Shown piece after piece: positions 7,116 through 13,906 of a DNA stretch of 14,956 bases; the stretch's first letter is position 1; each line of letters begins with the position of its first letter. Both the position numbers and the translations under genes were made by a program. The DNA is from Rhodobacteraceae bacterium UBA6141. Its GTDB lineage: Bacteria; Pseudomonadota; Alphaproteobacteria; Rhodobacterales; Rhodobacteraceae. Where the stretch lies: NCBI GenBank assembly GCA_002423245.1, contig DIVD01000056.1, positions 5,463-20,418 of the forward strand. Direction: 5' to 3'. The notes under the pieces are model-generated. The model ran no database searches, was not told the DNA's origin, and saw only the letters and a program-made list of their open reading frames with translations.

Positions 7116-7601
7116 ATGCCTGACATCGAAAAGACGAAGATGGAGCAGATCGCGCAGATATGGAATGCGCGGCGCTCCGGGCTGATCACGGAGATGGCGC
7201 TGAAGATCGAAGAGGTGTCAAAGGAAGGGGTCCTGGTGCGGATGCCCTTCAATCCGGATTTCTGCGTTGACAGGAACCAGACCCTGCTTCACGGAAGCAT
7301 CTTGACCGCCCTTCTCGACAGCGTGTTCGGACTTGCGAACCTCATTGCCATCGAGGGCATCAGCGCGATGGCGACGCTTGACCTCCGGGTAGATTACCTG
7401 CGCGCCGCCCAGTCGCGCGCGGATGTCATCGTCCGGGCGCACTGCTTTCGCGCGACCCGCCATATCTGCTTCAATTCCGGCAGCATCTGGTTCGATCAGC
7501 ATGAGGATGAGGAAATCGCGCGGGGGACCGCCTCGTTTGCGCTGACGCGGGGCGAGATCGGCCTGTACGACGCTTTGCTCAAGGAAGAGGGCCGGACATG
7601 A
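7116..7601 (+). CDS. PaaI-type hotdog-fold thioesterase 1, 161 aa
   Basis: Small cytosolic acyl-CoA thioesterase of the PaaI/hotdog group, expected to hydrolyse acyl-CoA intermediates and free CoA. The hotdog helix carries LLHGSILTALLDSVFG (57-72), with His59-Gly60 and Asp68 in the usual places, and the following strands contain the typical TLDLRVDYLRAA. The ATG is preceded by GAGGGAAAG. The stop overlaps the next hotdog gene by 4 bases (ATGA), so the two are probably translationally coupled and may form a hetero-oligomer. Base composition is lower in G+C than in the dehydrogenase genes (32 of 60 in 7201-7260). Substrate not predictable. Confidence 0.8.
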   Translation: MPDIEKTKMEQIAQIWNARRSGLITEMALKIEEVSKEGVLVRMPFNPDFCVDRNQTLLHGSILTALLDSVFGLANLIAIEGISAMATLDLRVDYLRAAQSRADVIVRAHCFRATRHICFNSGSIWFDQHEDEEIARGTASFALTRGEIGLYDALLKEEGRT

Positions 7602-7999
7602 ACCTGCAAGCCGTCAACGCCAATGTTTCCGGCGTTCCTTTCTTTCGCTTTCTGAGCTTCGAGATCCGGGAAATCGGCGAGCTTCACGCGCAAGCCGAGA
7701 TGACGTTTGCCATGCGCCATATCGGAAACCCGGTCATGGAGTATTACCATGGCGGTATCATCGCCAGCCTCATGGAGGCCACCTGCGCCATTGCAGTCCG
7801 GCCCGATTTCTCCGAATTTCCGGCGAAGCCGATCAATCTTACGGTGGACTATCTCAGACCCGCCGTGAAGGGGCCGCTGTTTGCCCATGCCCTTGTTACC
7901 CGCAAGGGAAAGCGCATCGCGAGTGTGAGCGCGAATGCCTGGCAGACGGATCGCGAAAAACCGGTCGCAGAGGGGCTCTACCACTTCCTCCTGGTCTGA
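7598..7999 (+). CDS. PaaI-type hotdog-fold thioesterase 2, 133 aa
   Basis: Second hotdog protein, coupled to the first through a 4-base overlap. It has YYHGGIIASLMEATCAIA (49-66), with His51-Gly52-Gly53 and Glu60 where its neighbour has Asp, then INLTVDYLRPA, a standard hotdog strand. The pair diverges outside these motifs, so this is an old duplication or two separate acquisitions. It ends the operon that begins at 3020; only 15 bases separate its stop from the stop of the convergent regulator gene, and I see no clear terminator there. Broad acyl-CoA thioesterase function is inferred from the family. Confidence 0.8.
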   Translation: MNLQAVNANVSGVPFFRFLSFEIREIGELHAQAEMTFAMRHIGNPVMEYYHGGIIASLMEATCAIAVRPDFSEFPAKPINLTVDYLRPAVKGPLFAHALVTRKGKRIASVSANAWQTDREKPVAEGLYHFLLV

Positions 8000-8014
8000 C
8001 TTCGACCGTCGCGA

Positions 8015-9385
8015 TTACAGGGTCCCTGCCTGTTCCGGGCAGATGGTACCTTCCCTGTTGCGAATTCCTTCAAGCAGAAGCTTGATGAGCATGTCGGAAA
8101 ACTCGGCGAGGGAAAGATATCCCTCCATCCCCGCCCGGTTGGGGTCAAACCACTCCACCGTCCAGTTCAGCGCGCCCAACATCACCTGACGCAGGGGGAC
8201 GATCCTGATATCCGACCTGATGGCATCGTCCTCCTGCGCTTCCCTCAGGATCCTGTCCCAGAGTCTTCCGTATTCGTGACGGATCTCGCCGTGTCTTTCC
8301 CTGAAATGATTGGGCATCATCCCATAGCTTCTGATGTTCGCAGAGGTGAATTCGCTTGCCTTGAACAGGAAATGCAGATGCGTCCAGATGGCAGCCGCTA
8401 TCCGGGCGTGATGATCGTATGGCTTCGGAAACTGCTCGACCGCAGCGCCGACCCCCGACAGCAGATCGCTCAATCCGGCGTTCAGAACCTCGTCCACGAT
8501 CGCTTCCTTGGACTTGAAGTGATAGTAGACGCTGCCGGCCTGCATGTCCGCCTCTGCCGCGATCAGCCGCAGCGTGGTCGCCTTGTATCCATTGGCCCGC
8601 AGCACACGCGCCGCGGCTGACAGGATTTCCGCGCGGGTTTTTGCGGCCTTGCCGATGGAATCCGGCGCCTTGACGCGAATGGCGGCGCCCGCCCTCACGC
8701 CTTCCATGTCGGCCCCACGAGGCGAACACATTCCGTCAAGTATCAGTTTGCTCATCCGTGCGGAGAGGACGCGCACCGGATACCGGTCGATATCATACCA
8801 TTCCACGGTCCAGTTCATCGCGCTCAATATGAACTGGCGAATCGCCGAGACGGAAATGTCTTTTCTCAGCCGACCTGCGCGCTTTGCATCTTCCAGAAAG
8901 CCGCTCCAGACCGCTGCATAAGCCGCCCGCAACTCGCGATGCGGGGCGCGCGCCTCGTCCGACAGCATCGGATAGTTCCGGATATTGGCAGAGGTGAAGT
9001 CGCTTGCAGCCAGAAGATAGGTCAGGTGCGTTTCAACGAGCAATGCGAAGGTCTCGCGGAAATCCGCAGAAGTCTCCTGTGCGGACTGGACAAGCTCGCT
9101 GACCTTCTCGTAGAGATCCCGAACACCGATATCGAGAACCTCGCTCAGGATCTTGTCCTTGGATTCGAAGTGATAGTAGATGCTTCCGGCCTCTATTCCG
9201 GCCTTGTGCGCGATGTCGCGCATCGTGGTGGCGTAGTAGCCTTCGTGGCGAAAAAGGTTTGCGGCCGCAGAAAGAATGTCCCCGCGAGTCCTCTCCGACT
9301 TGCTCAGGTCATCCGAGCTTTTGGTGATTGCACCGACCTGCCGTGCCATCCGCTGGGGAGAGGTGTCTGCCAAGAGGAGGTCCAT
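8015..9385 (-). CDS. Double TetR regulator: two full TetR-type units fused in one 456-aa protein
   Basis: DNA-binding repressor of unusual build; ordinary TetR proteins are about 200 residues. Unit 1 (about 30-220) has a TetR helix-turn-helix (35-80: ATTMRDIAHKAG, then GSIYYHFESKD) and a ligand domain. Unit 2 (about 247-442) repeats the plan (253-297: ATTLRLIAAEAD, then GSVYYHFKSKE). The HTH regions share 32 of 55 residues by my count. Both ligand domains hold the same landmarks: FTSANIRNY/FTSANIRSY and NWTVEWYD/NWTVEWFD. Each unit ends in an SKLILDGM/IKLLLEGI helix. The roughly 25-residue linker is read through in frame with no stop. The ATG at 9385 has no Shine-Dalgarno sequence but lies about 8 bases after a -10 element, so translation may be leaderless; an ATG at 9349 (residue 13) is the alternative. 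It is divergent from the BadH-like gene across an operator-like repeat. An acyl-CoA ligand is inferred from context. Confidence 0.9.
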   Translation of the reverse strand: MDLLLADTSPQRMARQVGAITKSSDDLSKSERTRGDILSAAANLFRHEGYYATTMRDIAHKAGIEAGSIYYHFESKDKILSEVLDIGVRDLYEKVSELVQSAQETSADFRETFALLVETHLTYLLAASDFTSANIRNYPMLSDEARAPHRELRAAYAAVWSGFLEDAKRAGRLRKDISVSAIRQFILSAMNWTVEWYDIDRYPVRVLSARMSKLILDGMCSPRGADMEGVRAGAAIRVKAPDSIGKAAKTRAEILSAAARVLRANGYKATTLRLIAAEADMQAGSVYYHFKSKEAIVDEVLNAGLSDLLSGVGAAVEQFPKPYDHHARIAAAIWTHLHFLFKASEFTSANIRSYGMMPNHFRERHGEIRHEYGRLWDRILREAQEDDAIRSDIRIVPLRQVMLGALNWTVEWFDPNRAGMEGYLSLAEFSDMLIKLLLEGIRNREGTICPEQAGTL

Positions 9386-9412
9386 TGCAATAAATCTAAC
9401 GGATGTTAGAAT
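9386..9412 (+). promoter_or_regulatory. Candidate promoter of the BadH-like SDR gene
   Basis: TTGCAA (9386-9391) and TAGAAT (9407-9412) with a short 15-base spacer; the leader to 9479 would be about 60 bases. The operator-like repeat 9395-9410 lies between and over these elements. Confidence 0.42.
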
Positions 9413-9420
9413 GCGCCAAA
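9393..9420 (-). promoter_or_regulatory. Promoter of the double TetR gene
   Basis: On the minus strand TTTGGC (9420-9415), 16 bases, then TAGATT (9398-9393). The predicted transcription start falls at or within one base of the ATG at 9385, implying a leaderless message. The inverted repeat 9395-9410 covers the spacer and -10, consistent with autorepression. Confidence 0.5.
9395..9410. promoter_or_regulatory. Operator-like perfect inverted repeat TCTAAC-N4-GTTAGA
   Basis: TCTAAC-GGAT-GTTAGA has fully complementary 6-base arms around a 4-base spacer and lies between the divergent tetR and BadH-like genes. A one-mismatch copy is at 2960-2975. Position and symmetry fit a TetR-family operator for the adjacent regulator. 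Confidence 0.72.
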
Positions 9421-9478
9421 GGGCAACTCGAATCAAGTGTTTGTCACGGTTCCGGAAGAAGAGAAGAGGAGGGTCTCC

Positions 9479-10240
9479 ATGCGGGGATTGAGGGGAAAGC
9501 GCGTGATCGTCACCGGAGGGGGCAGCGGCATCGGCCGCGCGGTCTGCGAGCGTTTCGGTGAAGAAGGCTCCGAGGTCGCGATCTTCGACATGAACGAAGC
9601 CGGCGCCCAGGAAACTGCCCGGCTGATCCAGGACGCTGGCGGCAAGGCACAGGCTTTCAAGGTGGACATCACCGATCGTGCCCAGGTCGACAAGGCCGTG
9701 GCCGAGTTCGAGGCCGGCGGCCCGATCAACGTGCTGGTGAACAACGCCGGATGGGACGAGATCAAGCCGTTCCTCGAGACGGACGTGGCCCTGTGGAAGA
9801 AGATCATCGACATCAACCTCTACGGCCCGCTTCACATGCACCATGCGGTGTTGCCGGGCATGGTCCGGAACGGTGGCGGCCGCGTGGTCAACATCGCCTC
9901 CGACGCCGGCCGGGTCGGCTCCTCGGGCGAGGCCGTCTATTCGGCCTGCAAGGGCGGCATCATCTCGTTCACCAAGACGGTGGCGCGGGAGCTGGCGCGC
10001 AAGGGCGTCCAGCTGAACGCTGTCGCGCCCGGCCCGACCGATACCCCGCTCTTCGCCCTCGTCTCTCAGGGCGAGTCCGGGGAAAAGATCGCGGAGGGCC
10101 TCAAGCGGGCCATTCCGATGAAGCGACTGGCGCAACCTACCGATTATCCCGGCATCATCTGCTTCCTGTCGTCGGACGACGCGGGGTTCATCACCGGCCA
10201 GGTCATTTCGGTTTCGGGTGGCCTGTCGATGCACGGCTGA
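9479..10240 (+). CDS. badH: BadH-like SDR, probable 2-hydroxycyclohexanecarboxyl-CoA (or related 3-hydroxyacyl-CoA) dehydrogenase, 253 aa
   Basis: Classical NAD-dependent short-chain dehydrogenase that would oxidise a beta-hydroxyacyl-CoA to the beta-keto form. It shows TGGGSGIG (12-19), Asp37 in IFDMN suggesting NAD preference, NNAG (88-91), and an intact triad with Ser141, Tyr154 and Lys158 (YSACK). Segments LHMHHAVLPGMV, SDAGRVGSSGEAVYSACKGG and DDAGFITGQVISVSGGL closely match my recollection of BadH of Rhodopseudomonas palustris, which acts in cyclohexanecarboxyl-CoA degradation. The ATG at 9479 follows AGGAGGG; an in-frame ATG at 9437 lacks such a site. It is transcribed away from the regulator and followed by strong hairpins, so it may be a single-gene unit. 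The SDR class is certain; the alicyclic substrate is inference by similarity. Confidence 0.82.
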   Translation: MRGLRGKRVIVTGGGSGIGRAVCERFGEEGSEVAIFDMNEAGAQETARLIQDAGGKAQAFKVDITDRAQVDKAVAEFEAGGPINVLVNNAGWDEIKPFLETDVALWKKIIDINLYGPLHMHHAVLPGMVRNGGGRVVNIASDAGRVGSSGEAVYSACKGGIISFTKTVARELARKGVQLNAVAPGPTDTPLFALVSQGESGEKIAEGLKRAIPMKRLAQPTDYPGIICFLSSDDAGFITGQVISVSGGLSMHG

Positions 10241-10245
10241 GCGGT

Positions 10246-10273
10246 TGCGGCAGGGCTTCAACTCCCTGCCGCA
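10246..10273 (+). terminator. Hairpin directly after the BadH-like gene
   Basis: TGCGGCAGGG and CCCTGCCGCA form a 10-base-pair stem with an 8-base loop, starting 6 bases after the stop codon. There is no T run behind it, so it could be a weak or factor-dependent terminator or an mRNA-stabilising 3' structure. Confidence 0.4.
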
Positions 10274-10304
10274 GCGTCCTCGCCCGGAGTGACCTCAGCA
10301 ACTC

Positions 10305-10324
10305 GCCGCACCCGCGGGTGCGGC
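10305..10324 (+). terminator. GC-rich hairpin in the ligase leader, possible intrinsic terminator
   Basis: A perfect 20-base palindrome, GCCGCACCCGCGGGTGCGGC, is followed by a pyrimidine stretch with short T runs (10325-10337). It ends 27 bases before the ligase ATG, leaving no room for a promoter after it. It may terminate the upstream transcript, attenuate the downstream one, or both. Confidence 0.48.
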
Positions 10325-10351
10325 CCTTTCTGCTTTCGAGAAAGGTGACAG

Positions 10352-12289
10352 ATGTTCCATCCAGCCCCCGACATTCAGCGGTCAAGCACGCTCGCCGCCT
10401 TCCTGAAGGACTGCGGCGCGGGCAGCTACGAAGATCTCGCCCGGCGCGCCGACACCGAGCCGGACTGGTTCTGGGCGCGGATGATCGACCATGCCGGCAT
10501 CCGCTTCAGCCGCCCCTATATGCAACTTCGGGATATCTCGCAGGGGCCTGACTCGATCCGTTGGGCCATCGGCGGCGCGCTGAACCTCACGGACACCTGT
10601 CTCGATGCCCGCATCGCGCAGGGTCTGGCGGACAAGATCGCGATCGACTGGGTCGGCGAGGACGCAAGCCGCCGCCGCTGGACCTATGCCGAGCTTGCCG
10701 CAGAGGCCGCGCGCGTGGCCTCGGCGCTTGCCGCGCGGGGGGTGACGCCCGGCGAACGGGTGGCCATCTACATGCCGATGATCCCCGAAATCGCGGCGGC
10801 GCTTCTGGGCATTGCCCGGCTGGGCGCCGTGGCGGTGCCGCTGTTTTCGGGCTTCGCGCCGCACGCCGTCGTCAGCCGCCTCAACGATGCCGGCGCGGTG
10901 GCGGTGCTGACGGCCGACGCGACGCCCCGGCGCGGAAAGCCGATCTGGATGGAGGCGATGCTGGCCGAAGCCCTGCAAGAGGCGCCCTCGGTCCATACCG
11001 TCATCAGCCTGCGACGGTTCGGCGGCGCGGTGGCCGATCCGGGCCGCGATCTCGACTGGCAGCAGACCGTCGGCGAGGCCGATCCCGCGCATCCCGCGCA
11101 TCCGGTGGAGGCTGATGCGCCGCTGCTGATCGCCTATACCTCGGGCACGACCGGCCGGCCCAAGGGCGTGGTGCACACCCATCTTGGCGTTCAGGCCAAG
11201 GCCGCGGCGGATTTCCTGCTGTGCCTCGACCTGAAACGCGACGACCGCCACCTGTGGATGACCGACATGGGCTGGGTCATGGGGCCGCTTACCCTGCTGT
11301 CGGTGCTGCTGTCGGGCGCGACGCTGGTGCTGGCCGAGGGCGCGCCCTCGATGCCCGGCGATCCCTTCCGGCTGCTGCGGATCGCTGCGGACATGAAGGT
11401 GACGCATCTGGGCATCGCGCCCACGCTGGTGCGCCAGTTCATGACGCACGATCCCGCGCCGCTGGCCGGCTATGACCTGTCGGCGCTGCGCATCGTCGCC
11501 GCGACGGGCGAGCCCTGGACCGATGACGCCTGGCTCTGGCATCTCGATCATGTCTGCCGCCGCCGCGCGGTGCCGCTGAACATCTCGGGCGGGACCGAGC
11601 TTTTCGGCGCGATCCTGACCTCCACCGTGCTGCACGAACTCAAGCCGGGCGGCTTTTCGGCCGCGGCCCTCGGTGTCGGCGCAAAGGTGCTGCGCGAGGA
11701 TGGCAGCGAGGCCGCGCCCGGCGAGGTGGGCGAACTCGTCGTGACCCAGCCGCCGCTGGGCCTGACCCCGGCCATCTGGGGGGACCGGGAGAGGTATCTG
11801 GAAACCTACTGGTCCACCTTCCCCGGCGTCTGGCGGCACGGCGACTGGGTGCGCCGCGACCCGGACGGCACATGGTATATCCTCGGCCGCTCGGACGACA
11901 CGCTGAACATCGCCGGCAAGCGCATCGGCCCGCCCGAGATCGAGGCGGCGCTGACCGAAACCCGAGAGGTGGTGGACGCCGCCGCCATCGCCGCGCCCGA
12001 CCCCATCAAGGGCGTGGCCGTGGTCTGCATCTGCGTGGCGGCGCCGGGCGTGACGCCGGATGCGGCGCTTGTCGAACGGCTCAAGGACCGGGTGGGTGAG
12101 GTCGTCTCGAAACCCTTCCGCCCGCGCGAGATCCATTTCGTCGAGGCACTGCCCAAGACCCGCAGCATGAAGACGATGCGCCGGATCGTGCGCGCGGCCT
12201 TCCTCGGCGAGGATCCGGGCGATCTGTCCTCGATCAGCAACCCCGAAACCATGCAGCCCATTGCGGAACTGAGGAAGGAAACGCCATGA
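10352..12289 (+). CDS. AMP-forming acyl-CoA synthetase, acetyl-CoA-synthetase type, 645 aa
   Basis: Activates a carboxylic acid to its CoA thioester through an acyl-adenylate. It has an acetyl-CoA-synthetase-type N-terminal region (WAIGGALN, 71-78), the phosphate-binding loop YTSGTTGRPKG (262-272), and in the C-terminal part YWSTFPGVWRHGDW followed by GRSDDTLNIAGKRIGPPEIE. The acyl-adenylating lysine is Lys607 in KTRSMKTMRR, where acetyl-CoA synthetases usually have Ser-Gly-Lys. The length matches the acetyl/propionyl-CoA synthetase group rather than the shorter long-chain ligases. The ATG at 10352 follows AAAGGTG, which can pair with CCTTTC at 10325-10330. It overlaps the NmrA-like gene by 4 bases. 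It probably activates the substrate of this locus (inference), though a housekeeping-like short-chain acid cannot be excluded. Confidence 0.88.
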   Translation: MFHPAPDIQRSSTLAAFLKDCGAGSYEDLARRADTEPDWFWARMIDHAGIRFSRPYMQLRDISQGPDSIRWAIGGALNLTDTCLDARIAQGLADKIAIDWVGEDASRRRWTYAELAAEAARVASALAARGVTPGERVAIYMPMIPEIAAALLGIARLGAVAVPLFSGFAPHAVVSRLNDAGAVAVLTADATPRRGKPIWMEAMLAEALQEAPSVHTVISLRRFGGAVADPGRDLDWQQTVGEADPAHPAHPVEADAPLLIAYTSGTTGRPKGVVHTHLGVQAKAAADFLLCLDLKRDDRHLWMTDMGWVMGPLTLLSVLLSGATLVLAEGAPSMPGDPFRLLRIAADMKVTHLGIAPTLVRQFMTHDPAPLAGYDLSALRIVAATGEPWTDDAWLWHLDHVCRRRAVPLNISGGTELFGAILTSTVLHELKPGGFSAAALGVGAKVLREDGSEAAPGEVGELVVTQPPLGLTPAIWGDRERYLETYWSTFPGVWRHGDWVRRDPDGTWYILGRSDDTLNIAGKRIGPPEIEAALTETREVVDAAAIAAPDPIKGVAVVCICVAAPGVTPDAALVERLKDRVGEVVSKPFRPREIHFVEALPKTRSMKTMRRIVRAAFLGEDPGDLSSISNPETMQPIAELRKETP

Positions 12290-13140
12290 TCACCGTCTTC
12301 GGAGCCACCGGGACCACCGGCGCGCCGCTTGTCGATGCCCTGCTGGCGAAAGGGGCGAAGGTGCGCGCCGTCACCAGCGATCCGGCCAAGCTTGACGCCC
12401 TCAACGCGAAGGGATGCGAGGCCGTCACCGCCAATTTCACCGACCCCGCCGCGCTGGAACGCGCCTGTGCCGGCGCGGATCGGATCTATCTGGTGACCCC
12501 CGCGCATCTGGACATGCGGCGCTGGAAGGCGAACGCGATCGAGGCCGCCAAGGCCGCGGGCGTGCGCCATGTCGTTCTGGCCACCGGGCTTGGCGCCTCG
12601 CCCAAGGCCAAGGTGACCTTCGGGCGGTGGCATTCCGAAACCCAGGAACTGCTGAAGCAAAGCGGCATGGACTGGACCTTCGTGCAGCCGACCTATTTCA
12701 TGCAGAACCTGCTCTGGCAGGCGCAGGGCATCGCGAAGACCGGCATCTATCATGACGATCTGGGCGGACCCGTGGCCTGGATCGACGCGCGCGACATCGC
12801 CGATGTCGCCGCCGAGGCGCTGACCGGATCGGGCCATGAGGGCAAGACCTATGGCCTGACCGGCCCCGAGGCCCTGACCGGCGCGGATATCGCGGCCATC
12901 CTGTCCGAGGTGACCGGACGATCCATCACCTGCGCGCCCCTGTCGGCCGAGGACTCCAAGGCGGCGATGATTGCCGGCGGGATGCAGGACGAGGTTGCGG
13001 CGGCCATGGTGGAACTGGCCTCCATCGCACCCAAGGGCTATCTCGCGGGCATCGAGACCACGGTCAGCGACGTGCTCGGCCGCCCCGCCCGCCGCTTCCG
13101 CGATTTCGTCGCCGAGCACCGGGATGCCTTCGTCCAGTGA
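12286..13140 (+). CDS. NmrA-like NAD(P)-binding protein (atypical SDR), 284 aa
   Basis: Rossmann-fold protein of the NmrA/NAD(P)H-binding group, which contains both redox-sensing regulators and quinone or enone reductases. The glycine motif GATGTTG (6-12) lies at the very N-terminus, followed by strands leading to LVTPAH (about 74-79) and HVVLATGLGASPKA (about 99-112). WTFVQPTYFMQNLLWQ (about 130-145) is the typical post-Rossmann segment. There is no YxxxK motif of classical SDRs. The start overlaps the ligase stop as ATGA, indicating translational coupling. Its role in the pathway is unknown; reduction of an unsaturated or quinone-like compound or NADPH sensing are the family options. Confidence 0.8.
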   Translation: MITVFGATGTTGAPLVDALLAKGAKVRAVTSDPAKLDALNAKGCEAVTANFTDPAALERACAGADRIYLVTPAHLDMRRWKANAIEAAKAAGVRHVVLATGLGASPKAKVTFGRWHSETQELLKQSGMDWTFVQPTYFMQNLLWQAQGIAKTGIYHDDLGGPVAWIDARDIADVAAEALTGSGHEGKTYGLTGPEALTGADIAAILSEVTGRSITCAPLSAEDSKAAMIAGGMQDEVAAAMVELASIAPKGYLAGIETTVSDVLGRPARRFRDFVAEHRDAFVQ

Positions 13141-13906
13141 CCGGGTGGCGGCGCCGCTCTATCTCGAACTGGCGCCGCCCTCCGGTGCAGGCGCGGAGGT
13201 TGACCACCTTTTCGTGTTTCGCGACAGCGGCGTGCTGAGCGGGCGCGGGAGCGGGCGCTTCGCGACCGACCTGTTCACCCTTTCCATGACGTCACGCGAC
13301 GACGATGACGGCGCCGCCGCCGTTTCACTCGCCCCGCCCCGCCCCGCCTTCGTGCCCCGCAGCGCGCCCTTTCGCGGGGTCGTGGCCGGCTTGCGGCTGT
13401 CGTCGCGCCCGCAGCGCCTGCCCCCGGCCGAGCCGACGGGTGCCCTGTCGTCGGCCCTGGCCCGGGTTCGGCTGGGCGATGATGCGCTGCCCGCGCTGGT
13501 GGCGGCACTCGACGCGCTTGCAAGGGAACTGACCTTCGCCGCGCCCGGGCAGGCGTTCAGCGAGCGGACCCTGCGCCGCCGAGCCCGGGCAGATACCGGC
13601 GTGTCGCGGCGGCGGCTCGCGGCGATGCGGCGCTTCCGCCACCTGCTTGGTCAGCTCGCCCGCCAGACCCTGCCCCTGACCGATCTTGCGCTGGAGGCAG
13701 GCTATTACGACCAGGCTCACATGACAGCCGCCTGCCGGGCCTTCGCCGGCAGACCGGCCGGCGCGCTGCGTCTTCAGGCGGCGCCGCGGGATTTTGGCCC
13801 TTCGCTACAAGATGCGTGGCTCGGGGACAGGCTAAGGCTGGTCATCATGGATGAAGGCAAGGAGTCAAGACATGGCGCGATTCGAGCCGAGGAACCCCGA
13901 TTTTGA
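13124..13906 (+). CDS. AraC-type transcriptional regulator embedded in the ligase operon, 260 aa
   Basis: The C-terminal half is an AraC-type DNA-binding domain: SERTLRRRARADTGVS (146-161) matches the first helix-turn-helix and LTDLALEAGYYDQAHMTAAC (185-204), followed by RAFAGRPAGAL, is the characteristic second one. The N-terminal 110 residues are poorly conserved, proline- and arginine-rich, and I cannot assign a ligand domain. The ATG at 13124 overlaps the NmrA-like gene by 17 bases and its end overlaps the downstream thioesterase by 35 bases, so all are one transcript. A GTG at 13145 is an alternative start. There is a roughly 40-residue tail beyond the HTH, unusual because AraC domains normally end the protein. 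Possible local activator of the ligase operon. Confidence 0.78.
   Translation: MPSSSDRVAAPLYLELAPPSGAGAEVDHLFVFRDSGVLSGRGSGRFATDLFTLSMTSRDDDDGAAAVSLAPPRPAFVPRSAPFRGVVAGLRLSSRPQRLPPAEPTGALSSALARVRLGDDALPALVAALDALARELTFAAPGQAFSERTLRRRARADTGVSRRRLAAMRRFRHLLGQLARQTLPLTDLALEAGYYDQAHMTAACRAFAGRPAGALRLQAAPRDFGPSLQDAWLGDRLRLVIMDEGKESRHGAIRAEEPRF

Noticed and set aside
8000..8014. Terminator between the convergent thioesterase and regulator genes
   Set aside because: Only 15 bases separate the stops and I see no convincing stem with a T run there.
8650..8760. Reading the regulator as two separate tetR genes, the second starting near 8708
   Set aside because: There is no stop codon for the first unit anywhere in the linker; a re-read of the minus strand gives a continuous frame from unit 1 to unit 2.
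9386..10261. Upstream extension of the regulator frame to an ATG at 10261 (748 codons)
   Set aside because: The extra part is antisense to the BadH-like gene and crosses the divergent promoter and operator; homology to TetR begins only near 9300.
12971..13123. Longer start of the AraC-type gene at 12971
   Set aside because: The first 50 residues would lie wholly inside the conserved NmrA-like gene and show no homology; ATG 13124 gives the usual short operon overlap.
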